DNA from: Chimonanthus salicifolius
Lineage: Eukaryota > Streptophyta > Magnoliopsida > Laurales > Calycanthaceae
Assembly: GCA_013350335.1 (NCBI GenBank)
Contig: CM023540.1
Coordinates: 62,059,195 to 62,123,194 of the forward strand
Direction of reading: 5' to 3'
DNA length: 64,000 nt
Shown: positions 12,498 to 24,558 of the stretch, piece by piece
Layout of the letters: each line of letters starts with the position of its first letter
Position numbering within the stretch: position 1 is the stretch's first letter
The notes under the pieces: generated by a model
The model's database searches: none
Told to the model about the DNA's origin: nothing
Seen by the model: the letters and a program-made list of their open reading frames with translations, nothing else
Translations under genes and position numbers: made by a program

Positions 12498-12668
12498 GAC
12501 TTACCAAATTAGTCCCTCCCAAGTAGGGCTCTTAAGTATCTAACCCTGTGCAATCCGTCTTACTAAATCAATACCGCTCACATAGGCTCACGAGTATCTA
12601 ACTCTGCGCAATGTGTCTTATTAAATTAGTACCGCCCGCATAGGCTCACGAGTATCTGACCCTTTGCG
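12498..12668. repeat. 58-bp tandem repeat, about 3 units, within solo LTR F
   Basis: Successive units carry tatctaac.ctg.gcaat followed by ctta.taaat.a.taccgc and aggctcacgag. Unit starts at 12537, 12595 and 12653 give a period of 58 bases; the first and last units are partial. Confidence 0.8.
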
Positions 12669-12699
12669 AATTGAGTACACCAAGTGTACAAAATAGTCG

Positions 12700-12831
12700 T
12701 GAGAGCGACCTACAGCGCGAAGCATGTGAGGGGCTATACTTTTCAACGACAGCCACAAACAACCATGAGAGCGACCTATAACAGGAAACATGGTAGGAGC
12801 TATACTCTTCGATGGCAACCCTAAAGGACAA
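12700..12831. repeat. 66-bp tandem repeat, 2 units, within solo LTR F
   Basis: Two units begin tgagagcgacctataca-like at 12700 and 12766, each followed by gaagcatg- or gaaacatg- and gctatact. The period is 66 bases. The units are about 75-80% alike by eye. Confidence 0.7.
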
Positions 12832-14124
12832 AGTCCCATAACCGATGCCACCGTTCCAATAGGGTTCCTTAAACAAAACTATTATCATGTCATACCAGCC
12901 TCCTCTAGAGAGTGGAGAATCATACTAGTGGGGCCCAAACAAGAGAAATGTACATCATCAAGTCCTAAACTCTTTTGGTCTTATACCAAAACTAGTTATT
13001 CTCAATATCAGTATGCATATCAATACAATATCTCATACTCACATCCTAGATAACCTCCTAGCTACATATCAGTAAGTAATACAAAAGGATCATATTCACA
13101 ATTACATAAGCAACATGTGTGTCATAATCACATAATAACCATAATTTCACAATAATAGCAGTATAACACATTCCATTACGTTTCATACATTCAACATAAT
13201 TATCATATTAGGTTATTTTAGGGACATGGACTACACACCAACCCTGAATACACACGTCGGATTTATTTACACATATTCTTAGTCCTTGCATTTTATTCAA
13301 CCTGTCTCATGGTGGTTTAACATCCTAAGTCCAATCACTCCCTTCAAGATAATAGGAATGCTACAAATCACATAATAGGGAATTAATAACATCTCATGCA
13401 TAGCATAGGGCACATCCATCCTATTTATCATGTATTAAACATATCAATAACACAACACATTCCCTAAATCAATGAAATAACATACATGCATTCATACAAT
13501 GTGTGTATCAATCCTCACCTCAAAATCACGATGTCTCGGATTGATCTTCGAGTCGTACCTCGACAGGTTCGGAGTTCGAAGGCTCTAATCATGTCAAAAG
13601 AACATAATATACCATTGTTAGTTCATGGATTGGGCCTAAGTACATTTTTGAAGCAAAACCCACAAATTTAGACTCAAGATTTACCCTTAATTTGGTTTAT
13701 ACCCTTTTTTCCCAATTTACTTCCCTTCCCATGGGTTCAAAACTCAATTTCAATTCGGATCAACACCCAAATAAGGTTCCATAACAAAAATCCCCAATTA
13801 CTTGATTCTTCTCCAAATAATGCCTAAAAGCCATCACATACTCTATTCTCAACAAATCTCATTAAAATCTCATCAAATAAAAGAAAGGGAAAGAGAAGGA
13901 TCGTAGATCTTACCTTTGGAGGAGAATGAACCGTGCAAAGGGGTGCTCCAAGCATAGGAAATCCGAATCCAATGCTTTTAGTGGATGAAAATCAATAGAG
14001 AGAAGGTACAGGAAGTAAGGGTTTACTGTTAGGGAAGAAGGGTTGGCTGTTTAGAAGAGGAAGCAGGTGAAATAAGCCCAGTTTCGTGCAAATAAGGACT
14101 TATGTACGAACTTAATATTTTAAT

Positions 14125-14126
<2 letters not shown>

Positions 14127-14158
<32 letters not shown>
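14127..14158. repeat. (AT)n microsatellite
   Basis: About 16 uninterrupted AT units, close to the 5' start of the minus-strand solo LTR. Confidence 0.95.
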
Positions 14159-14163
<5 letters not shown>

Positions 14164-14182
14164 TAGGGACCGGGCCATTACA

Positions 14183-14709
14183 TTTTTTCTCATGTTTGTA
14201 TCTTAATTAAAATCCTCTCAATTTCTACTTGTTTTTATGTTAAAATATTTTCTATTATTTGAATTATATAAAAATGATTTGAAATATTATATTTATAATA
14301 AATTATATTTGAGTTTTTTTTATTTACATGTGTGAAACCGTGGAAAATCCAGCATAAAATGTCTATGGGTGATACTCACCAAGTGAAACAATGAAGGCTC
14401 GAACTTGGGACCTCCCACTTCTTGAGGTGGGAAATTATTAAAAGAGGAGTGGGAGCACAATGCCTCTTGCATTTAGTGCTCTCTCCTTTTCTTCTACATC
14501 ATTCAATACTCCCACTTTTTCTTCTACAACCTTCAAAGCTTCTGTACCGATCTTCACTTGAAGGAAGAGAGAAAAACAATCTTCCATTTTTATAAATTAA
14601 ATGGTGAGATTTTCTTAGGTTAGTAACAATAAATAAATTGAAAATATATAACATAATAGATAGGTTGAAGTGCAATTAAATATTAAAATTATACCTTTTA
14701 TAATTAAAT
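14183..14709 (+). repeat. 0.93-kb repeat, right part, interrupted copy
   Basis: Continues the inverted match to 47795-48320: cgaacttgggacctcccac near 14400, and accgatcttcacttgaaggaagagag near 14546. The match ends at ttataattaaat, where LTR type E begins at 14710. Confidence 0.75.
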
Positions 14710-15431
14710 TGTAATGACCCGGCCCAATATCTCAAGATTTTGGAGAGATCTACGGATCTCCAAGTCGGTCTTTGGGGTCTTGGTGTTAGTAGGGAGACTG
14801 TGGACTCCGTGGTGGGTCCCAATTTGATCCATTTCGAGCTCAGAGACTCGAAAGGAGTTTTTGTAAGTTTGGTTTATTATCTATTTATTCATGAAAATAC
14901 TAGAAAATTACACTTTGATTATTAATTTGAAACTATTTTATAAATACTGTGGTTTTCTCTTTTTATTAAAAAAAGTTTTAAAATAAAATAATAATGATAA
15001 ATAAACTAACCCTTAAGACACCCCCCAAACTCTACCCCCTCTCCCCTCTCCCCCTCCTACCCCCCCCCCCCCCTCTTCAATGTTTTCCATTTCCGCAGCA
15101 CTGTAGGTCCATAACTACAGTGTCGCAAATCCCTCTTCATGCTCTGTTCTCTCTCGTTCTTCTCTCCTTCCGATTCCTCTCTCACCCTCCCTCTTCCGAA
15201 CCATAACCCCCATTCCCGCCACCCCCTTTCTCCCTCTCGTTTCTCTCTTCTCTTAGCTCTCTATGTTTTCTCTCTCTCTGCGTATCTCTCCCTCTCGCAT
15301 CTTTTTTTCTCTAATTTCTTCTTCTATGTTCCTCTTCTTCTTCTTTGCCCTCTTCTCCTTCCTTTAACCCCTTTATCCTCTGTTCCAAAACCCTAAATTT
15401 TCCCAGTCTCTGAGTGTCCCGACCAAGCCTC
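14710..15431 (+). mobile_element. LTR type E, first part (split by a solo LTR)
   Basis: Begins TGTAATGACCCGGCCC at 14710, exactly where homology to the uninterrupted 0.93-kb repeat stops, so 14710 is a true insertion edge. A C-rich, then CT-rich tract follows (15015-15420), common in plant LTR leaders. The open frames at 14994-15206 and 15139-15396 are low-complexity products of the CT tract. The LTR resumes at 19173 after the solo LTR insertion and is cut again at 20817. Confidence 0.7.
15427..15431 (+). repeat. Target-site duplication GCCTC, left
   Basis: GCCTC directly precedes the solo LTR and recurs at 19168-19172 directly after it. Confidence 0.9.
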
Positions 15432-15685
15432 TATAACGCCCCGCCCTTTTTCACTTGTCGAAAATTAGAGTATATTTTTTTTTTTACTAAAGAGTGAGAG
15501 AGAGCGGGTAACGTCATGACGCGAGATAAGTCCGGGTTTCCAAACCCGACCCTTAACTGGCCAACGATACGTGTGCGTGGACCAAGTCCACTAAAACAGT
15601 TCACACGCTTTATAAGTTAACTGCGGAATATTATATGAATAAAATATTATCCATAACATGATATTAAATAAGCAAGTAAGCCAAT

Positions 15686-16650
15686 CACTATAAAATTAAC
15701 TTGAAACTTAAATATCAAAACATCATCCAGCTATAGCAAAATAAACTAAGTTATTACAATCCTAACATGCTAATTATCTCAAATACATTGTTCCAAAAAT
15801 CAATTAAGTAAAGTAAACATAATCTGTCCAAGCTCTTAAACTTGGCTTCCTTCACGTCCTGAGACCTTTCCATTTCTTGTTCCATCATCTAAAGGGTAGA
15901 AGTAGGGCATTAGCCAATGCGCCCAGTAGGAATTCCAAATAGGGTTATACACATACGATCAATATAAAAATCAGAATAAGAACATCATATTAAAACTGTA
16001 AACACATCATAGTACCAAAAACAGTGCATGATAATCATATCCAAATCATGCAAATGTATGTGTCATGTCATGGGTGTCATATGCCAATGATCCCTTACCC
16101 AATCTCCATATCAAACATCATACAAATCATAACAACATTTTCCTTAATATAATGAAAATGTTAAATATCATAACAACACTATAAAATTAACTTGAAACTT
16201 AAATATCAAAAACATCATCCAGCCATAGCAAAATAAACTAAGTTATTACAATCCTAACATGCTAATTATCTCGAATACATTGTTCCAAAAATCAATTAAG
16301 TAAAGTAAACATAATCTGCCCAAGCTCCTAAACTTGGCTTCCTTCACGTCCTGAGTCCTTTCCATTTCCTGTTCCATCATCTAAAGGGTAGAAGTAGGGC
16401 ATTAATCAACGCGCCCAGTAGGAATTCCAAATAGGGTTATACACATACGATCAATATAAAAATCAGAATAAGAACATCATATTAAAACTGTAAACATATC
16501 ATAGTACCAAAAACAGCGCATGATAATCATATCCAAATCATGCAAATGTATGTGTCATATCACAGGGTGTCATATGCTAATGATCCCTTACCCAATCTCC
16601 ATATCAAATACCATATAAATCATAACAACATTTTCCTTAATATAATGAAA
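15686..16650. repeat. 491-bp tandem duplication inside the solo LTR
   Basis: Unit 1 is 15686-16176 and unit 2 is 16177-16650. Both begin cactataaaattaacttg and run through gggtagaagtagggcatta and gcgcccagtaggaattcc to cataacaacattttcc. They differ by only a handful of bases, so the duplication is recent relative to the divergence of the LTR families. The duplicated piece holds the conserved block that is found once near the R/U5 part of the related LTR at 61265-61320. Confidence 0.92.
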
Positions 16651-17340
16651 CCATGTCAAGGTGTTCCCTTGGCCCTTTACGTCCGCAGTGTTTTGTGACG
16701 GCACCACCAGGTCACTGTTATACCTCCCCACGTGTGTTAACCGGAATTGCCGATGGAGCGTGGACTCCTCCCTCTACGCAAGGTTTTTGGACTGGTTACC
16801 CCTGAGCCCTTTGGCCCAAATTACGCCATACCCCTATCTAGCAATCCCAGACAAGGCCAACATAATAATGGTTCACATAGCTTCTTCCAAGCTAGTTTTC
16901 AAGCCCCATGTCCGGACTGCTCATAACTCGGCTTGTTGTCCCATATACTCCCTCCCATACCATGCATGAGATCATGAATGCAAAAATGTCATTTCATATC
17001 AAATCATATTGAAATTCAGTTCATAAAACTTGTACCATTTGATTTACCAAAATAAACATTGTACTGAAATAAAAACCAGTAACATATAAGATCCATATGC
17101 ATCTCAACAAGGTAGGAATCCTACCAAATCCCAGTATAATATCTTTGCTGTTTGCGAAGATTCCGAATGATGATCACATCACAACCAAATCGCTAACCCT
17201 TTGCAAAATCTCCTTACCTTAATGAATTTAATCATATACAATAATCAATTTAATTATCCATTTAAGTTACATCATCCCTTTCATCCTTCTAGATAGACTG
17301 ATGTTTCTGGAATCATCAAATAAAATCAACTTTTAATTTC

Positions 17341-17935
17341 AGTCGACTAAATCACGCTCAGCTATAGTGTTCTGCCTTACCGCAGCCTTTCAGTCGACTG
17401 AAATACATTTTCAGTCGGCTGAACCCCAATTCAGTGCTGTTATTTCTTGACTCACTAACATTTCAGGCGACTGAATCATAGATTCAGTGGGCTGACTCTA
17501 AGTCAAACCCTTTGCATTCTCGGTCAACCATCTTTCAGTCAACTGAATCACAGATTCAGTCGGTTGACTTTGGATCAGATTAACTGTGTGTTCGGCTACT
17601 ATAGATTCAGTCGACTGAATCCATGATTCAGTCGGCTGAATCCTCAACCAACGGTTTCCTTGTTTGATAAGTAATCATTCAGTCGACTGAATCTGTGATT
17701 CAGCCGGCTGAAACACGCCTGATCCTTTTACTTATTTGTTACGTCTCCTTTCAGTCTACTGAATCACAAGATTCAGCCTGCTGAAACTTCGAGAAATGGT
17801 TTTCTGTCTTCTGCCACACAAATTCAGTCAACTGAATCCCATATTTAGTCGGCTGAAACTCCTAGAAAGTATATTCTGATTCGTCCAATACCAGTTCAGT
17901 CGACTGAATTCCAGATTCAGTCGACTAACTGTTTG
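17341..17935. repeat. Dyad repeat array (ttcagtcgactgaa type)
   Basis: Eight or so units spaced about 65-75 bases apart each contain a near-perfect 14-base palindrome ttcagtcgactgaa, followed after about ten bases by a second, imperfect half gattcagtcggctgaa. Examples lie near 17388, 17525, 17605, 17675, 17750, 17822 and 17893. Single units can form a hairpin, and two neighbouring palindromes can pair with each other. The array sits inside the LTR, between the U3 side and the conserved gtggactcctccc block at 16755-16780. Confidence 0.9.
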
Positions 17936-19167
17936 TCAGTCTCCTTTGTTTGATTCCTTGGCTAGACCTTTCTTCATGGAATCCATTCCTTTAAAACATA
18001 AATAACAACAAACATGTAACTCTTGGTGAGCTTATTCTACCCTCCAGCCGAGACTAGAGTCCGTTTCATTATTCTTTCAATTCTTTGTTTACAACTAGAA
18101 TCCGGACATCAACCTTGTTTCCACCACATATCCATTCTTCAAATGGACATCTCATTTCCATGACCCTATGACAGTTTGGTCAACCCTTCAATCATATATG
18201 AAACCCATAGGTTCAGCCATACCATGATCAAAACCATGGTTTCCCTTAATCTTAATCCTACATTGTTTCCTTAAACTCAAAACATACATTTTTCCGTCTC
18301 ATTCTTTCTTTAAGATCTGAATTCCTTCCTCAATCCCTCTCCTTGCTTTGTTCTTCAGTAAATCTCTAAGTGTCGATGGTGTAGATGAGAAAAGAGATGG
18401 AGACGAAGAGGAGAGAACTCTCTTGTTTCCCAAAAGGTGAAATTCGGCCAAGGGGTGTGAAGTGCCCCTTGGTTGTTTCCCTTTGTAACAACCCAAGGCT
18501 TTTCCTCTTCCCCTCTTTATTTATTGGTTTGTTCTAACCAAGGAGACACCTAGCTCCCATCGATTTCCATCCATTGAGATGGAAACTCTCCACCTCTCGA
18601 TCCAACTCACTTGAGATGGAAGTCTCTTCCGCTTCCCTTTCAACTCAGCTCAACTCATTTTAATTATTTGAAATCATTTCCCACTTAACTCAAGTAATTT
18701 AATTGCCAACTCAAAACAATTCAACTCAACATTTGAGCTCACCCATGGTTGACCAAGTCAACCATGGCTTAGCAAACCATGCACCTTATTGTATTTAGGT
18801 CCCACCTTAGCCATGTCACTTACATGCCACCTCATATACATGCCACTTCACTTGATGAGGTGGATTTATGCATTGGGTTTCAATTGGGTAGCTAACCCAA
18901 TTAAATTGAATCTACCCATTTACCTTCAAATTAGTTCATCTATGACCCATTGGGTCCCAATTGGGAAATTGACCATTTAATCACATTTACCCAATTACTT
19001 TCAAATCAAATCCTAACCATGATTCATTGGATCTTAAATGGGTTATTGACCCAATTCCTTTACCAATCTAAGGTCCATTCCAATTTCCAATCTTAAATTC
19101 AACCAATTTAACTAGTTTAAATAGACAAATCCAATATATTCATGAACTGAAAATTCCGGGTGTTACA

Positions 19168-19172
19168 GCCTC
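19168..19172 (+). repeat. Target-site duplication GCCTC, right
   Basis: Matches 15427-15431 exactly. Confidence 0.9.
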
Positions 19173-20817
19173 GCCCCTGCAGCTAAACTTTCGTCAATTT
19201 CTCCCCCTCTCCGCCATCTAGATTCGTTTGCTCCAGCAGTCAGACCTTCCTCATGTCACTCTCAAGTACCCGAGCTTCCTCTCTTCTCTTCTCCTTGATC
19301 TTATTCCTCTATCTTTCTCCTTCCCTCCCTAGTTTCCCTCTCCTTCCTTCATTTTCCTTCCTTTTCCCTCTTTTCTGTTGAACTGCTTAGTCGACTCAGT
19401 CGATACTGAGTTGATAAAGTGAGTTTAGTCATGTATCCTTGCAACCCAAATTCGACCCAGCAGTCTGTCCAGGCCCACAACCTTGGCCTAGCAGGCCCAA
19501 CCAGAGCCCAACTACCCGTAGTCCAGTCCAACCCACAGCCCAGCAGCAGCTTGGTCCAGTTCGTTCGGTTCAAGCCTAACTTGCCTTCAGCCAAGTTCGT
19601 GCAGTCTAGCCTAGTCCGACCGGTTTCAGGCCTGTCCCAAGCCCTTTCCATGCCTGTTTTAGGTTTGTTTTGAGCTCGTTCTTGGCCCATTTTAGAGATC
19701 ATTTCTGGACTGCTTGCAAGCCCATTTCCAGCAAGATCTGTGGGATCATCCCAGTTTTGCGAGATTGTCCCGATCTTGCAAACCCGTCTAGGTTCTTCGG
19801 CCCTGCAGCCCGTGCATCGCTTTCTCCAACCTCGCAGCTTGTTTTATCGCTTGGGTTTCGAAAGCACACACAAGTGAGGGGACTCATCATGCTTGTTTTA
19901 ACATACATGATTTGCATATACATTTCCTATGACTACTTGTACATAGAGTACGGAGAATGAGACCCTTATGGAATACGAGCCACTGGGCAAGGGAATCGTT
20001 CTGACAAACATGTGGCAAAGGGGCTTCATTCGGTTGTACTCGTGTTGGACTGCTTGTGATGACATGTTGGTTAGTATCTTGATAACATGTTGGTTGAGTA
20101 ACATGATGATGTGCGTTGTGTGATAACATGTCTATTTGATTATGTAATAACATGTTGAGTTGCCAAATGTTTTAACATGCTGAGCTTGACGATGTGATAA
20201 CATGCTGGATGGACTGTCTAGTATCATGATATGTATAATCTGTGGCAATACATGATGTGCTTTAGATAATAATATGTTACATATTTGTTTGATAATATAC
20301 GATAGATGGTAGTATATACCTGATGATTATGTGATATGCCATGTTGATAACATGCGTAGAGATAATAATTGTGCATGTATGTAGCTGGTATACATGGAAA
20401 GTTAGTGGGGGCATGGCTACTAGGCTACATCAGGATTTAGTGTTGGGAAGTCATGGGAAACAGTACAGTAGATGCACGGTTGAGCTATGGACTACCCAGT
20501 GGTCAGACATGGATAGATGTACACTCTAGTGAGGGATTGACAAGGCCTATCATTGTGATCTTCGGACACGCCTATGGGAGGCATGGTCCGGTTTGGAAGT
20601 CGCCCAAAGCAGACTTAGAGGTCCTTACAGACACAGTACTAGAGTGCGTGATGGATGAGGTGCCACTGGCGGTCTGATGGGTTTGAGTGGTCGGCCCCCT
20701 TGATGACTGGGGGTTGAGGGTGTTTCACCCATGTTTTGGTTAGGGTATGAGGCACAACCCGTGGTACCAGTTGGTCGGACGTATGGGTTTGATGAGGAGT
20801 CGTGGGTGGACTGGGTT
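19173..20817 (+). mobile_element. LTR type E, second part
   Basis: Continues LTR E beyond the solo LTR. It contains a ggccca-rich stretch (19465-19640) and, from 20055 to 20370, repeated taacatgttg/taacatgctg motifs, another short degenerate array. The 3' LTR end is not present; the sequence is interrupted at 20818 by a further LTR. Open frames at 19349-19702 and 19419-19673 overlap on opposite strands in this compositionally biased tract and are not called. Confidence 0.55.
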
Positions 20818-21386
20818 TGTAATATCCACCATTTTAATTTAACCTAAGCCAATTAATTAATTGAGTTTAAATATAAACAATAATTGCATAATTATTATTA
20901 AGTACATTTTTATGTCATCAATTTGTCATCATTTTGAATAATGATTTCTAAAATTTTTACAACTAAATTTAGTCTAGAGTTTTGTTTATCTAAATCTAAT
21001 TTTTGGAAAAAAAATTATTTATTGCGAGAACCTTACTTTCAAAATCATAGTTATATAAATAAATAGATGAAAAATAACAATTAATTAAATACAATAAAGA
21101 AATAAGATTAAAGTGAAAAAATAAAAGAGATAGACTAATTAATGTCTAAAGATGAATAGTAATAATAATAAAACTTTTTTGATTTAGGAAATAATTAAAT
21201 GAAGAAGAAGGAGGAAAAAAAGAGTCAAAAACCCATACACACCTACCCCCATTCACGACTCTCTCTCTCTCTCGATCTCTCGATCAAAATATCCCCCAAA
21301 TTAAACCGTTCCCAACCCTTCTCTCCTTCTCTAGATTCTTCCCACCGACTCTCTCGTATATGGTCTTCCTTAAGCCAGGTAAGCCT
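20818..21386 (+). mobile_element. 5' LTR type G, first part (split by a solo LTR)
   Basis: Begins TGTAATATCCACC at 20818. The remainder of this LTR lies at 24559-26345. The two parts join at the AGCCT target duplication, giving an LTR of about 2.36 kb. A CT-rich stretch (21255-21350) resembles the leader tracts of the other LTRs. Confidence 0.6.
21382..21386 (+). repeat. Target-site duplication AGCCT, left
   Basis: AGCCT directly before the solo LTR start and again at 24554-24558. Confidence 0.85.
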
Positions 21387-24300
21387 TATAATAACCCGAC
21401 CCTTTAAATTAGAAAAAAATAACAAATTTTTAGAATTATTAACTCGACTTTGTGACCGGTTAATATGATAGGGTATGGAAAGAGTTTCCCGAAAAGGGAT
21501 TATGTGACCCAATCAAAGCTCGTTTGCTTAGTGATTCAGCCCGACGAAGTTCGGAGGGCATTTTAGACATTACTTAAATGTCTTTTGTTTTATATATAAA
21601 ATCATGAATAGTGTCTTATAGACCTCTTGAGTGTGAAAGACCACTCTTGTGATATATTAAGACCTTGAAATTCACATACATATTAAGTTTTTGAGTACGC
21701 TACTCAGTGGTATTTTCAGAATTTCACAAGTATTCCTCGAAACGTGCATTTTACATATGCTTTTATCTAAAAGCCCCGATTTTTAAGATACCCTGAATTC
21801 CGAAAATTAACAAACTCAGATCACATTTGATCTGTATTTTATCAAACTCTTTGACATATTTAGAATGTCGAAAAGGGTATTTTAAACATTAGTTTCGAAG
21901 TGTCAAAATCACGGTGATTATAAGCCGTCTGTTTTATTAAAACATTGACTTTGTGAAAAATACCCTATTTTTTGTGTCAAAACAAAAAGTGAACAGTTCC
22001 ACCGTAGGTAAACCCTGTGTTCTCAACACACCTGTGGTGTCGGATTTTCACGAAGTTAAGGTCTAATATAGATGAATAGATAAATGGTAAAGTAATATTA
22101 TTTTTTTATAGTTACAGAAGATAAGATTTTCTCATCTGTATCTTATGTCGACAGTATTAAAAGGCTTGAGATTTTGCCGACACTTTTAAAGGCTCAGGGT
22201 TGATCCAGCAGTTTTCAATAGTATTTTTTAAAACACTATAAATAGGTGCATTCGGTTTCAGTTAAAAATCACAAATTCACAAACAGTTTTCTCAGTTTTT
22301 TCATTTTTCTCTACTGCCAGGCGTATACTGTGCCCCAAGCGGTTGTCTTAAATTTTTCAGAAGATTTCTGTAAGTGTTTATTTTAAGCTAATATATTTAG
22401 TTTGTAGACCTCATTAAGAGGAACCTAGATATTTAATGTCATCAAAAAATGGCTAACGGTTTGCTCTATAAAAATCGGATACGAAAATACAAAAAAAATG
22501 AAAAAATATGCCCGTGAACAGTGATTTGCGGCACAGGCCCTAAAGGGTATTTTGGTAATTTGGTAATTCGGATGATTAGTGCCCCATGAACAGTAATTTT
22601 TAGTGAACAGTGCCTGAGAACTAGTATTTTTCAGTGAATAGTGCCCAAGGGCATTTTGGTAATTTTGAATATTTTTGGGGGGCAAAAATGTAATTTTTGG
22701 ATAATTTTCAAAAATGAATTTTATGTTATTTTAGCTTAAAAATATTTATTTTAGACCACTTAGGGGTTTATTTTTAGCCCGTATTAGGCTCGGGAACAAA
22801 ATCGTAATTTTTACAAAATTTCAAGAAAACTCTCTAAATTTATTGTCATGATATTCCAAACGCTTAGGAGTATAAATTATGGCTATATAGTGTTATTATA
22901 CGTTGTATTTACACTGTTTTCCATTTTAAACAGATTACTGAAAACACTTGTCGACCGAAGGTGAGGAGATTCAACCACACTATGTGTTTACTAAAATGCA
23001 TCTCATTTTGCATTCAATACAATGTTTGTTTCACCAATAGCCCTACGGCAATAAGTGGATATCCGTGGTCATCTTTGATGGAAAGGATGGAATCGGATTA
23101 GAATGCGATATCGACACTGTTCACTCGTAAGGAGGTGACTATGAGTTTCTACATATGAAACGTGAATTTGAAAGTGTTTCGGGATGTCGAGATCTAGCCA
23201 TCCTAAAACGGAGTACGGAACTCACTTATTCCTAAAGACTACTTGGTATTGTGATATGAGTGATCTGATGATAGATCAGGTATCCAATGGTGATTCCGAT
23301 AGGAATATGCATTTTGTATAACTGATGTATTACATGATAATTAATCTATGCAATAAATGATAAGTATAGGGTAGACGTACCCGTTTGGAGAGGACGATAA
23401 CACTTATTTGTGTTATAATGTAACCCGTTGATGGACTTTTAATTTGTGTTTAGTTTTCAGCATATTACATACTAATTGCTGATATTTGTATTATGATTCC
23501 ATGTGGGACGGGTTAGGAATCTATGTTAGCTGAGTGAGGTTATTATGATCATATGTGTGAGAGATATTATGTGGGTTGACAATTATGTTTAAATACATGT
23601 GTTGATCTGCATATTGATTGGTGTACTGTGCATATCAAATTACCTCACACCAATGTATGAAGTACCTAGCTCGTGGAGGGCACTAGTACGAGATGTATTT
23701 AAAATATGGGCTTATGTGAAGCACTGAGCATGAATTTGCCGGCGGTGTAGGAAACGTATTACTCGCAGTTAGGGGAGAACCGTAGATGTCGTTTGGCGGA
23801 GGTATCTTTTTGAGAAATGAAGTACATTTCATAGTAGATAACTGTATTGACATTATTCTACATGATTTCTGAGTATATAAACTGTTGTTTGACAACATGT
23901 CTATTATGTTGATAATATGCTTTGTTATCCAGAACTTGCTGTTGTTTTCTCTTCATTGAGTTTGTGAACTCACACCCCTTACGAAACAGGAAACCCGGAG
24001 GACGAAGGACATGAGGATCTTCAGCTGTAGTTTAGGGCGGAGACCATTTAGCTATCTACCCAAATGTTGGGATTTTATGTTTAACTTAGTAGACATTGTA
24101 CGTATGAACATGTAATGTAATAAACCCTTTATGATGTTCGTTTGAAACACTGTAGGATGTAATAAAGTCTACTTCGTTTCTGATGTGCAATTCTGATGTT
24201 GATGGAATCTATTGATGATAAGTATTAGGTAGATCATGTGTGACATTTTCTATTTGGACTTTCCTAAGAGGTTAAGTTATAGATTACATGTTGGTTAGTA

Positions 24301-24553
24301 GTGTATCCACATACTATGCGTCGAAGTGAAATCTGTCGAGGTTTTGGGTTTTAAGCAGGCCCATGGTGGCCCCTCCATCTGCCTGGGAGTTTTACCGGCT
24401 AGATATGACTGGGTCCGAGGCTGCCAAATGTTAGATCCAAACTTAATTATAAGAGATGTTAAAGTCCATAAGATGATTTCTGCAAAGGCTCAATATTGTG
24501 TTAGAAAAAAAAAAAAATCTCACGTTAGTAGGCCCGGAGGGTCGGGCGTGACA
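21387..24553 (+). mobile_element. Solo LTR, 3.2 kb, gypsy type D
   Basis: Starts TATAATAACCCGACCC and ends GGGTCGGGCGTGACA, an extended inverted terminus. It is flanked by exact AGCCT duplications and has no internal region. The canonical TG start has decayed to TA. Plus orientation is inferred from the block gaaacaggaaacccggaggacgaagg near 23983, which corresponds to the block near 61318 in the plus-strand LTR. A stretch at 22510-22670 repeats the motifs gtgaacagtg and gggtattttggtaatt several times. The small frames here lack family features. Confidence 0.82.
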
Positions 24554-24558
24554 AGCCT
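24554..24558 (+). repeat. Target-site duplication AGCCT, right
   Basis: Matches 21382-21386 exactly. Confidence 0.85.

Larger units (their letters stand above)
11829..14182 (-). mobile_element. Solo LTR, type F, minus strand
   Basis: On the minus strand it starts at 14182 with TGTAATGGCCCGGTCCC and ends at 11829 with a ...GGCATAACA terminus. No internal region or second LTR is attached. The same locus exists uninserted (inverted) at 47795-48720, where caaagctttttctcatg runs through the insertion point, giving direct proof of the boundaries. The duplicated target lies in a T run, so the 5-base duplication (T-rich, CTTTT/TTTTT) is not exact. Inside are two tandem arrays and an (AT)n run next to the LTR start. 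It is related to 5940-8136. Confidence 0.85.
15432..19167 (-). mobile_element. Solo LTR, 3.7 kb, Tekay-like gypsy (type B), minus strand
   Basis: The minus strand begins at 19167 with TGTAACACCCGG and ends at 15432 with a ...GGGGCGTTATA terminus. The terminus matches the 3' end of the complete LTR at 57012-61777 (ggccagttaagggtcgg, then gtgaaaaagggcggggcgtta). Exact 5-base duplications (GCCTC) flank it and there is no internal region, so it is a solo LTR left by LTR-LTR recombination. It contains a 491-bp tandem duplication near its 3' side and a dyad array of ttcagtcgactgaa units. The open frames within it (16661-16969, 18299-18496, 18789-18980) lack family features and are not called. Confidence 0.9.
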
